Shown here: positions 1 through 7,394 of the stretch, one piece after another
Layout: each line of letters starts with the position of its first letter
How positions within the stretch are numbered: the stretch's first letter is position 1
From: JAUQQI01 sp040289115
GTDB lineage: Bacteria > Chloroflexota > Dehalococcoidia > JAUQQI01
Assembly (NCBI GenBank): GCA_040289115.1
Contig: PSKS01000038.1
Coordinates: forward strand, 1 to 22,650
Direction: 5' to 3'
Length of the DNA: 22,650 bases
Notes under the pieces: generated by a model
The model's database searches: none
The model's input: the letters and a program-made list of their open reading frames with translations, nothing else
What the model was told of the DNA's origin: nothing
Position numbers and translations under genes: made by a program

Positions 1-1
1 T

Positions 2-1027
2 GGGCCGGTCCTTCCACCGGAGGCGCCCCCACCCGCCCCCGCCGATTATTTGGCGGTGGGGTTGGACGGCTCCCAGATTCGGCCCGACCGTCACCTGCCC
101 GTCTGGAGCTATTTGATCAACGTCGGGGTGGCCCTGGTCCGCTACGGCGCCAGCCCCCAGGCCCGCCTCTTCTCCGAGCCCAGCTGGCACTACCTCCCTG
201 AAGAGCTGGTCCTGACCGACCCGGCCAACAGCTCCCGGCAGGTCCGGGTGGAAGGTGCCGTTCTGGCGGCCCGCCGGTTTATCCGGGAGCTGGGCAAGGG
301 GGTGGAGCTGGCCGAAACGGCCCCGCCCGACCTGCCGTTGCTGGTTTTGCTGGACGGGTCGCTGGTAATGTGGGGCCTGGCCGGCCGCCGGGTTGAAGAC
401 TTCGTCCGGGAGCAGCTTATCCGCCGGGAGCTTCTACCTCTTTTCGGTCGGCTCCACCGGCTCGTTGGGGCGGGCCGTCGGGTGGTGGTGGCCGGGTATA
501 TCAGCGGCCCCCAAAGTGCCGAGGTGGTGAATGCCCTTCGGCTTTTTATTTGTCCCTTCGACCCCACCGCCTGCGCCACCCACTGCCCCAGCCGGTCAGC
601 CTTCGACGGCCGGGCCTGCGACGACGTGGGCGGCGTCCTGGATGCCGACCTTTTTCGGTCGGAGCTAAGACCGGGGGAGCGCACCGGCCTCTTGGAGTCC
701 CAATCGTCGGTGGTCCGGGAACTCTATGGCCCCTATCGGGTGGGTTTTTTCTACCTCAATGCCGGACCCGAAATCGCCCGGGTGGAGGTTCCCTGGTTTG
801 TGGCCGAAGACCCGGACCTGCTCAGCCTCTGCCACGGGCTGGTTTGGGACCAGGTCCAAAAAGGCGACGGTTACCCAGCGGTGCTTTCGGAGGCCCATGA
901 ACAGGCGGTGATTCGGGGAACCGACCGGGAGGTTTTCCGGGCGATGCTTCTGGATGCCCTGGCTCGCCTGGGCCTGGCGGAGGCCGAGTCGGCCAAGGCC
1001 GTGGCGAAGCGGCGGCGCCCGCTCTGA
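2..1027 (+). CDS. NurA-domain nuclease, 5' end cut by window edge
   Basis: NurA-type nucleases are Mn-dependent 5'-3' DNA exo/endonucleases that in archaea work with the HerA translocase in end resection; bacterial homologues carry the same domain. The frame is open from base 2, so the N-terminus lies outside the window. Visible domain signatures are a V-G-L-D-G-S-Q-I segment at about 57-85 (first metal-binding Asp), L-L-D-G-S-L-V-M-W at about 347-375 (second acidic strand) and the C-terminal Y-G-P-Y-R-V-G-F-F-Y-L-N region near 726-765. An unusual Cys-rich insert (C-x6-C-x3-C-x10-C) lies at about 551-619. HerA is not visible here. The stop at 1025-1027 is followed by the M28 gene in the same direction, and a B-family DNA polymerase follows in the same gene string. 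The domain call is fairly secure; the DNA-repair role is inferred from family and neighbours. Confidence 0.82.
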   Translation, partial: GPVLPPEAPPPAPADYLAVGLDGSQIRPDRHLPVWSYLINVGVALVRYGASPQARLFSEPSWHYLPEELVLTDPANSSRQVRVEGAVLAARRFIRELGKGVELAETAPPDLPLLVLLDGSLVMWGLAGRRVEDFVREQLIRRELLPLFGRLHRLVGAGRRVVVAGYISGPQSAEVVNALRLFICPFDPTACATHCPSRSAFDGRACDDVGGVLDADLFRSELRPGERTGLLESQSSVVRELYGPYRVGFFYLNAGPEIARVEVPWFVAEDPDLLSLCHGLVWDQVQKGDGYPAVLSEAHEQAVIRGTDREVFRAMLLDALARLGLAEAESAKAVAKRRRPL

Positions 1028-1037
1028 CGCCGTAGGT

Positions 1038-1043
1038 TATGAT
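1038..1043 (+). promoter_or_regulatory. possible -10 box before the M28 gene
   Basis: TATGAT (5 of 6 to consensus) lies 9 bases before the ATG at 1053. No Shine-Dalgarno sequence is visible before that ATG, so a very short leader is possible. No convincing -35 was found, and the call is weak. Confidence 0.3.
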
Positions 1044-1052
1044 TTGACCGGC

Positions 1053-2342
1053 ATGGGGAAGGGCCTTCTGCGGACCGAAGTTTTGGCCATCCTCCTCCTG
1101 GCCGGTGTAGCCTGCGCCCAGCCCCCACTCCCGGCCGCCCAGACCCCGACCGCTGCCGCCGGCCAGCCGCCCGGCCCAACCCCGGCCTCCACGATTCCTG
1201 CCTTCGACACGGACCGGGTGATGGCCACCATCCGCTTTTTGGCCGGGGAAATCGGTACCCGGCCCGCCGGCTCTGAAGCTTCCCGGCGGGCGGCCGAGCA
1301 CCTGGTGGCACAGCTTCGGGTCCTGGGTTACCGGGCCGAAACTCAGCCTTTCACCTTCCGCGAGTACGTTGACCGGGGGAGTGAGCTCCGGGTGGTGGGC
1401 GGCCGGCCGGTGAGCGCCAATACCCTTCGCGATTCCCCGGCTGGCTCGGTACGGGGTCTGCTGGCGGCGGCCGGCCTCGGCCGCCCCGAGGACGTGGCCG
1501 CGGCCGACCTCCGGGGCAAGGTTGCCCTCGTTCAGCGGGGGGCCATAACTTTCCGGGAAAAGGTGCGTAACGCCGCCGCGGCCGGGGCGGTCGGCGTTGT
1601 CGTCTATAACAACCAGCCGGGAAATTTTCGGGGAACCCTGGGTGAGCCGGGGCCGGTTCCGGCCGTCTCCATAAGTCAGGAGGACGGGACCGCTTTGGCC
1701 GAACAGCTTAAAAGCGACCGGCTCGAAGTCGAGCTGGCGGTTCGGGCCGAGGTTCGGCAGGTGGCCGACCAGAACGTGGTGGCCGTAAGGCCCGGAACCT
1801 CCGGCCGGGTGGTCATCATTGGGGGGCATTACGACTCGGTCCCCGACGGCCCCGGGGCGAACGACAACGCCTCGGGAACGGCCATCAGCCTGGAGCTTGC
1901 CCGGATCCTGGCAGCCAGTGGCTACCCCCACGAGCTGCGTGTTATCCTCTTTGGGGCCGAGGAAAACGGCCTCATCGGCAGTGCCGAATACGTCCGCACC
2001 CTCGATGAGGAGACCAAGCGCCGGGTCATCGCGATGCTTAACCTGGACATGGTTGGGGTCGGGGAGCGGCTTCGGCTCGGCGGCAGCCTGGAGCTGGTTA
2101 ACCTGGCCGTCGAGCTGGCCGCAAACCTGGGCCTCCGGCCCGAGCGGCTGTCATCGGACCAGGCCGGGGGTAGCGACCACGTCAATTTCCTGCGGGAGAA
2201 TATTCCGGCCCTCTTTTTCTGGCGGCCGGACGACCCAGCCTACCACACCGCCAGCGACCGGCCCGAAAATGTCGAACCGGCCCGGGTGGAGGAGGTCGGC
2301 CGGCTGGCTATGGCCGTCCTGGAAGCCCTTGCCCGGAGGTGA
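1053..2342 (+). CDS. secreted M28 family zinc aminopeptidase with PA domain
   Basis: This is a metallopeptidase of the aminopeptidase Y/M28 class, probably exported to digest peptides outside the membrane. The ATG at 1053 is chosen because it starts a signal peptide (Lys/Arg, then L-A-I-L-L-L-A-G-V-A-C-A) followed by a Pro/Ala-rich linker; longer starts overlap the NurA gene. A PA (protease-associated) domain spans roughly residues 130-240, with G-K-V-A-L-V-Q-R-G. The M28 metal ligands are all present: H259 and D261 in G-G-H-Y-D-S, D271 in G-A-N-D-N-A-S-G, E303/E304 in G-A-E-E-N-G, D332 in N-L-D-M-V-G, and H398 in Y-H-T-A. The length of 429 residues is normal. It may be a lipoprotein (Cys at the signal end), but the lipobox is poor. 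The 3' end overlaps the next small ORF region. Confidence 0.9.
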   Translation: MGKGLLRTEVLAILLLAGVACAQPPLPAAQTPTAAAGQPPGPTPASTIPAFDTDRVMATIRFLAGEIGTRPAGSEASRRAAEHLVAQLRVLGYRAETQPFTFREYVDRGSELRVVGGRPVSANTLRDSPAGSVRGLLAAAGLGRPEDVAAADLRGKVALVQRGAITFREKVRNAAAAGAVGVVVYNNQPGNFRGTLGEPGPVPAVSISQEDGTALAEQLKSDRLEVELAVRAEVRQVADQNVVAVRPGTSGRVVIIGGHYDSVPDGPGANDNASGTAISLELARILAASGYPHELRVILFGAEENGLIGSAEYVRTLDEETKRRVIAMLNLDMVGVGERLRLGGSLELVNLAVELAANLGLRPERLSSDQAGGSDHVNFLRENIPALFFWRPDDPAYHTASDRPENVEPARVEEVGRLAMAVLEALARR

Positions 2343-2347
2343 TCCCC

Positions 2348-2545
2348 TTGCCGGCTCCCCTTGAGGAACAGCGGGAACTTCTGCGAGCCTTTTACCGGAC
2401 TAAGGAGCGCCTGAATCGCCTGCTTCCGCCCCAACCCCTGCCCCTCTTCGAGGCCGAATGGGCGGCCCTGGACCCGGAACAGGTAACGGCCGCCATCCGG
2501 GAGACCCTGGCCGCCTGGGAAAGATACTTAGAATCCCGGCAGTAA
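2348..2545 (+). CDS. small protein of unknown function
   Basis: I do not recognise this protein of about 65 residues. It is rich in Leu, Glu, Arg and Pro, looks mostly helical, and ends in W-E-R-Y-L-E-S-R-Q with no Cys and no membrane segment. The TTG at 2348 is preferred because GGAGG at 2335-2339 lies 8 bases upstream. A GTG at 2339 would overlap the M28 stop in the usual GTGA fashion, but it sits on top of the Shine-Dalgarno sequence. Codon use matches its neighbours. The AAGGAG just after its stop served the next, now broken, gene. Confidence 0.55.
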   Translation: MPAPLEEQRELLRAFYRTKERLNRLLPPQPLPLFEAEWAALDPEQVTAAIRETLAAWERYLESRQ

Positions 2546-2555
2546 GGAGCTAGCT

Positions 2556-3383
2556 GCGACCACGTACCGCATCGCGGTTATCCCGGGTGATGGGGTCGGC
2601 CCGGAAGTGATTCCGGCCGCCTGGGAGGTCCTCAGGGCCGCGGCCGAAGTCCACGGCGGCTTCTGGCTCGAAGCCGTCCACTACGACTGGGGCTGCGGCT
2701 ATTATTTAAAGACCGGCCGGATGATGGCCGAAGACGGCCTGGACCGCCTCCGAGAAAGCGATGCCATCTCCCTGGGGGCCGTGGGGGACCCGGCCGTCCC
2801 CGACCACATCTCCCTCTGGGGGCTCCTCCTGCCCATCCGTCAAACTTTTGATTTTTATGTCAAGCAGCATGCCCTTTTGGGATGGGGTAACAGCGGCGGT
2901 AGGCCAAGAATATCCTGACGTGGAGGTCTGGCGGGTACTGGTGGACGCCGCTGCCTACTACTTCGTACTTAAGCCCGAAGCCTTCGACGTGGTGGTCGGC
3001 TCCAACCTTTTCATGGATATCCTGACCGACCTGGCCGCGGCCATAACCGGGGGGTTGGGCCTGGCTGCCAGCGCAAACATCGACCCGGAAGGCCGTTTTC
3101 CGGGCCTTTTTGAGCCGGTTCACGGCTCGGCCCCGGATATTGCCGGCAAGGGCATTGCCAATCCCCTATTCTTGACGTAATTGCTTTGCGATTATGTCAA
3201 GAATGGGTCGGGGCGTTCAGGCTGGAGCACCTGGGCCAGCGGGAGGCGGCCGCCGCCGTTTTGGGGGCCGTCGAAGAGGTCCTCGGGGCGGGGCAGGTGC
3301 GAACCCCGGACCTGGGCGGCCGGGCCGCCACCCGCGAATTTGCGGCCGAGGTCGTTCGGGCGTTAAAAAAGCTTACAGGATGA
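2556..3383 (+). pseudogene. decayed tartrate/D-malate dehydrogenase (isopropylmalate dehydrogenase superfamily)
   Basis: Intact members are NAD-dependent beta-decarboxylating dehydrogenases acting on tartrate, D-malate or 3-isopropylmalate. The N-terminal part (2559-2866) reads T-T-Y-R-I-A-V-I-P-G-D-G-V-G-P-E, then D-W-G-C-G-Y-Y and L-G-A-V-G-D-P, typical of the tartrate dehydrogenase branch. After F-D-F-Y-V-K near 2864 the frame shifts and the text resumes at S-M-P-F-W-D. About 90 residues are therefore missing, including the R-E-N-T-E-G-Y and T-K-S-N catalytic segments. The next block ends at G-I-A-N-P (3165), where a hairpin insert shifts the frame again before L-E-H-L-G. No ATG, GTG or TTG exists in frame upstream: an AAGGAG at 2544-2549 is followed 6 bases later by GCG where a start codon should be. 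The gene cannot make a working enzyme. Its stop overlaps the polymerase ATG. Confidence 0.88.
3168..3204. repeat. 37-base near-perfect inverted repeat inserted in the pseudogene
   Basis: The arms ATTCTTGACGTAATTGC and GCGATTATGTCAAGAAT flank a TTT loop. 15 of 17 positions pair, and the other two are G-T. The element is AT-rich in a GC-rich neighbourhood and interrupts the conserved G-I-A-N-P...L-E-H-L-G segment. A 10-base word, TTATGTCAAG, occurs in its right arm (3192-3201) and again at the deletion junction (2855-2864). It may be a remnant of mobile-element ends or a small palindromic repeat; its origin is unknown. Confidence 0.75.
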
Positions 3384-5551
3384 GCGAACGGCTCGACCCC
3401 GAAAGGCTCCTTTACGGGCCCAATCCCCGCCCGGGGCTGGTTGCGGTGGAGCCGGCCCCCGCGGGGGTTAGGCTTTTCGCCCGCGACGGGCTTCGGGTCA
3501 GTGCCGAAGTGGTTCCCTTCGAGCCCTGGATTCTCCTGCCGGAAGGCGCGCCGGTGCCGGCGGGTGCAGTCCGGGTTGAGAGGCTTGAGGGCGGGGACCT
3601 CAACTGCCTGGTCTGCTTCCTGGACTGGTCGACCTGGCGGTCGGCCCGGACCCAGCTGGCCCGGGAGACGGAAGACTTTTTGTCTCCCCCCTCCCCGGCC
3701 GAGCAGTTTTTGGTGGCCGCGGGCGGGGCCCTCTTTTACGGCCTCCACTTTGACGACCTGGTCCGGGTTGCCCTGGACATCGAAAGCTCCACCCTCGACC
3801 CGACGGCGCCGGGCGCCCGGGTCCTGGCTGCGGCCCTCCGGGATAACCGGGGCACCGAGCTGGTGCTGGGGATTCGGGGCGAGCCGGAGGCCCAGATTCT
3901 GGCTGACCTTACTCGGGCGCTGCGCCGCCTCGACCCGGATATTATCCAGGGGCACAACATCTTCGCCTTCGACCTGCCCTATCTGGTGGCCCGGGCCGAG
4001 GCCCTGCGCGTGAGCCTTGACTGGGGCCGGGACGGGTCGGCAGTGAAAGTAAGCTCCTCGGCCCGGCAGTATCGGGTGGGGCCGAAGGCCTTCCGGTTTC
4101 TGCCCGCCCGGGTCTACGGCCGGCACGTGGTGGATACCATGCACCTGGTCCACCGCTACGACGCCGGCGGCGAGCTGGAAAGCTACAGCCTCAAGGCGGT
4201 GCTGGCGGCCCTGGGCATCGGCCGGGAGGGCCGAACCACCCTGCACTGGACGGAGATCGGGGTGGCCTGGGAGAAGGACCCTGTCCGGCTGGCCGAGTAC
4301 GTCCTGGACGACGTCCGGGACGTCGAAGCCCTGGCCCAGTTGCTACTACCCACCGACTTTTACCAGGCGCAGATTGTGCCTCACCCCTTCGAAGATGTGA
4401 CGGCCGGGGGCACTGGGGAGAAGATAAACTCCCTGATGGTCCGGGCCTACCTGGCCATGGGCCGGGGGATTCCCCGGCCGGAGCCTGCGGTCCCCTACCC
4501 CGGGGGGTACACGGAGCTCCGGCAGGCGGGGATTTTCGGTCCGGTGGTGAAGGTGGATATCGAAAGCCTCTACCCCAGCATCATGCTGGCCTTCAATATC
4601 GGCCCGGCCCGGGACCAGGCCGGGGTCTTTCTCACCCTGCTCCGGGTCCTTACGGAGCGGCGTCTGGAGGCCAAGGAGCGGCTGCGGTCGGCCCGGGGGG
4701 CGGAGTGGGCCTACTGGAACGGTTGGCAGGCCGCCCTCAAGCGGCTCATTAACTCCTTCTATGGCTACCTGGGGTATGCCCGGGCCAACTTCAACGACTA
4801 TGAGGCGGCGGCCCGGGTAACCCAGATCGGCCAGGACATCATCAAGCAGGTGGTGGCCTGGCTGGAGGAGGCCGGGGCGACGGTCATCGAAGTGGACACC
4901 GACGGGGCGTACTTCGTGCCCCCACCCGGCACCGGTTCCGACTTCGACCGGGAGCTGGTGGCCGGGATAAACCGGCGGCTTCCCCCCGGCATCCGCCTGG
5001 CCTGGGAGGGCCGGTTCGCCGGAATGCTCGCCCTGAAGGCGAAAAACTACATCCTGCTCACCGAGGACGGCAGTCTGGTCGTTAAGGGTTCGGGCCTTCG
5101 GAGCCGCCGGGATGAGCGGTTCCTGAGGCAGTTTGCCGAAGAGGTGGCCCGGGCCCTCTTCAGCGGGGGACCCGAAGCCGCGGCCGAACGGTACCGCTTC
5201 TGGCTGGAGCAGGTGGAGTCCGGGACCCTCACCCCCGAGGACTTCGCCCGGCTGGAGTCGGTGACGCCCAAAACCTTCACCAGCCCAAACCTGCGCCGGC
5301 TCGCCCAGGCCGCCGCCGGGAAGCACCCCGGCGAGCGGGTGATGGTCTACCAGCGGGCCGACGGTAGCCTGGCGCCCATTGAGGCGTACGCCGGGGATGA
5401 GGACCGGGCCTACCTAAAGAGGCGGCTCTACGACATGGCCCTCAGGTTCCGGCCCCTTTTTAAGGACCCCGCCGAATTCGACCGCCTTTTCCCGAAACCG
5501 ACCGTAAAACCGGCCCGGTCTGTGCCGGCCGGGCAGTTGAGGTTGTTCTAG
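3380..5551 (+). CDS. family B DNA polymerase with 3'-5' exonuclease domain
   Basis: This is a template-directed DNA polymerase of the PolB/Pol II superfamily, 723 residues. Exonuclease motifs are Exo I D133-x-E135 (D-I-E-S), Exo II H-N-I-F-A-F-D198, and Exo III Y307-x3-D311. Polymerase motif A is D393-I-E-S-L-Y-P-S-I, motif B is K454-R-L-I-N-S-F-Y-G, and motif C is D506-T-D-G, so all catalytic Asp residues are present. The ATG at 3380 is chosen because M-S-E-R-L-D-P begins the recognisable protein and forms an ATGA overlap with the preceding stop; earlier starts only extend into the pseudogene. The fingers segment between motifs A and B is compact. The gene is the only clearly replicative-type gene here. 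Repair synthesis next to the NurA nuclease is an inference. Confidence 0.92.
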   Translation: MSERLDPERLLYGPNPRPGLVAVEPAPAGVRLFARDGLRVSAEVVPFEPWILLPEGAPVPAGAVRVERLEGGDLNCLVCFLDWSTWRSARTQLARETEDFLSPPSPAEQFLVAAGGALFYGLHFDDLVRVALDIESSTLDPTAPGARVLAAALRDNRGTELVLGIRGEPEAQILADLTRALRRLDPDIIQGHNIFAFDLPYLVARAEALRVSLDWGRDGSAVKVSSSARQYRVGPKAFRFLPARVYGRHVVDTMHLVHRYDAGGELESYSLKAVLAALGIGREGRTTLHWTEIGVAWEKDPVRLAEYVLDDVRDVEALAQLLLPTDFYQAQIVPHPFEDVTAGGTGEKINSLMVRAYLAMGRGIPRPEPAVPYPGGYTELRQAGIFGPVVKVDIESLYPSIMLAFNIGPARDQAGVFLTLLRVLTERRLEAKERLRSARGAEWAYWNGWQAALKRLINSFYGYLGYARANFNDYEAAARVTQIGQDIIKQVVAWLEEAGATVIEVDTDGAYFVPPPGTGSDFDRELVAGINRRLPPGIRLAWEGRFAGMLALKAKNYILLTEDGSLVVKGSGLRSRRDERFLRQFAEEVARALFSGGPEAAAERYRFWLEQVESGTLTPEDFARLESVTPKTFTSPNLRRLAQAAAGKHPGERVMVYQRADGSLAPIEAYAGDEDRAYLKRRLYDMALRFRPLFKDPAEFDRLFPKPTVKPARSVPAGQLRLF

Positions 5552-6708
5552 ATGACGGACGAAGAGCTTATCGCCCTGGCCCAGGAGATGGTGCGAACCC
5601 CGAGCCCTACCTATGAGGAGGGGCCGCTGGCGGAGCTGCTGGTCCGCCAACTTAGCGGCCAGATGGATGAGGTTTGGGTCGACGATGTGGGGAACGTCCT
5701 TGGGATTCTGGACGGCACGGCCCCCGGCCCCACCGTCCTTTTCAACGGCCACATGGACCACGTCGACCCGGGTGAAATGACCGAACCCTACTCTGGGGCC
5801 CTCCTGGACGGAAGCCGGTTCGGGGTTGCCGGCCAGGTCATTTACGGCCGGGCCGCCATGGACATGAAGGGGGCCCTGGCTGCCATGGTGGGTGCCATCA
5901 ACGACCTGCGGCGGACGGGTTTTGCCGGCCGGCTGCTCTTTACGGCGGTGGTGCAANNNNNNNNNNGGAGCCGGCCGTCGGCTACGGGGCCCGGGCCGCC
6001 GTGCGTCATCTTTTGGCCCGGGGGGAGCGGCCGGCGGTGGCCATTGTTGGGGAGGCTACCAATGGCAACGTCTACCTGGGCCACCGCGGACGCCTTGAGT
6101 TCGAGCTGACCACGTTCGGCCGGACCGCCCACGCCAGCAACCCGGACCGGGGTGTAAACGCCGTCTACCTCATGGCCGAGGTGATTCGGGCCCTTCCGGC
6201 CCTGCCCCTCCCCGAGCACCCGGTGGCCGGGCGGTGCTCCTATGCCGTAACCCGCATAAGCTGCTCCCCCGGCCGGCTGAGTGTGGTCCCCGACCGGTGC
6301 GATATAACCTTGGACATTCGCTATCTGCCGGGGGAATCTCCGGAGCGGCCGGAGGCCGACTTGCAGGCCATCCTCTCCCGCCTGGAGCGGGAGATCCCCC
6401 AATTCCGGGCCGAGCTACGGCGAACAAAAAACATGCCCCCGTTTCTCACCCCACCGGAGCACCCCGCCGCCCGGCTGTTGAAGGCGGTGGCTGAAGAGGC
6501 GGCCGGCCGGCCCGTAAGCTTCGGGACCTGGCGGTTCGGCACCGACGGAACCTTCATCGCCAACGAGTTTGGAATAACGACCCTGGGCTACGGGCCGGGC
6601 GACGAAAGGTTCGCCCACACCCCCGAGGAGCACCTACCTGTAGACCAGCTCCTGGTCGCCCGCCGGGTTTACGCCGAGTTCGTCCGGCGAGCCCAGCAGG
6701 TCCTTTAA
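5552..6708 (+). CDS. M20 family metallopeptidase/deacylase, interrupted by an assembly gap
   Basis: M20 enzymes use two zinc ions to cleave peptides or deacylate amino acids. The N-terminal part reads N-G-H-M-D-H-V (zinc His) and A-A-M-D-M-K-G (bridging Asp). Reading stops at T-A-V-V-Q just before a 10-base N run (5957-5966) and resumes one frame over at E-P-A-V-G-Y-G. The gap falls on the conserved catalytic Glu-Glu site of the family (usually V-V-Q-E-E). After the gap come V-G-E-A-T-N (zinc Glu), G-R-T-A-H-A-S (dimer-domain His) and F-A-H-T-P-E-E (last zinc His). The apparent frameshift is explained by a fixed-length N filler: a true gap of 3n+2 bases would restore one reading frame. The start follows the polymerase stop by zero bases. 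The stop overlaps that of the facing gene. Confidence 0.87.
5957..5966. other. assembly gap (10 N)
   Basis: Ten unknown bases lie inside the M20 gene. Flanking frames require a true missing length of 3n+2, so the N run is a placeholder of arbitrary size. Confidence 0.97.
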
Positions 6709-7385
6709 TTGACCGGCCGCCCAGCGGTGTAGGCCACGGCGGTGAGGGTCTGGGCCATGGTGGATAGGACCTCTTCGAACCGCTCAACCCTTTCGGGCAA
6801 GTTCCCCTCGTAGGTGAGGACGGCGCCCCCCGCCGAATAGCCCAGCCGTCGCAGCTCGGGGGCAAAGGACTCCCAAAGGCGCAGGATCCCCGAGCCGGCG
6901 AGGCGTTCGGCCCAGGCCGGGTCCGCCGTCTTTACGAGCAGCCGGTCCCCCTCTGCTACCAGCTCCCAGTCTACCCCAATATTGCCCCCGCCCTGCAGGC
7001 GGACCGTCCCCGAGCGGACGTCTGAGGCCCATTCAAACCGAACCACTTCCAGGGGAAGTCCCCGGTAGCGGGCCCCCTCGAGGCCCACCGGCCGGTAGTT
7101 GGCCAGCCGGAGTGCTCCGCCGTAACGCCGGTGCAGGGCGGACAAGAAGTCTCCGGGGGCGGCCGGGGCCCGACCGGGGCGGCGACCGAGCCAGGTAACG
7201 GCCACCACCGCGAGGGCCGCCACCACCAGCACCACACCCCCGACCCAGAGGAGCACCAAGGGGAAAAGTTCCGCCTCGGAGCTTATGGCGTTTTCCAAGG
7301 CCAGAAGGCCCACCGCCGAGACTCCCAGGGCCAGGATGAAGGCGGCCGCCGCAATCGCCGTGAGGAGGACTAGGCTGCGCACCAT
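6705..7385 (-). CDS. two-TM membrane protein of unknown function
   Basis: I do not recognise a family. The 226-residue product starts with two hydrophobic segments, at about residues 5-32 and 42-66, then an Arg/Pro-rich stretch and a soluble domain of about 150 residues on one side of the membrane. A GGAG lies 4 bases before the ATG at 7385. The gene follows the prepilin peptidase after 9 bases and is the last gene of the leftward operon that begins with the helicase. Its stop TAA overlaps the stop of the converging M20 gene by two bases (6706-6707). Partnership with the prepilin peptidase is possible but only by position. Confidence 0.7.
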   Translation of the reverse strand: MVRSLVLLTAIAAAAFILALGVSAVGLLALENAISSEAELFPLVLLWVGGVVLVVAALAVVAVTWLGRRPGRAPAAPGDFLSALHRRYGGALRLANYRPVGLEGARYRGLPLEVVRFEWASDVRSGTVRLQGGGNIGVDWELVAEGDRLLVKTADPAWAERLAGSGILRLWESFAPELRRLGYSAGGAVLTYEGNLPERVERFEEVLSTMAQTLTAVAYTAGRPVN

Positions 7386-7394
7386 CTAACTCCT

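Noticed and set aside
822..1931. 369-codon open frame on the - strand
   Set aside because: Antisense to the NurA and M28 genes, Pro/Gly/Arg-rich with no recognisable motif; a shadow of GC-biased codons.
2761..3180. A separate 139-codon gene
   Set aside because: Its first part is out-of-frame translation, and its second part is the middle of the broken dehydrogenase, so it is a fragment and not an independent gene.
3194..3379. Longer N-terminus for the DNA polymerase
   Set aside because: The added residues are an out-of-frame reading of the hairpin and pseudogene tail; the ATG at 3380 has the ATGA overlap and starts the recognisable protein.
3197..4246. 349-codon open frame on the - strand
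   Set aside because: Antisense to the polymerase exonuclease domain, whose motifs are intact on the + strand.
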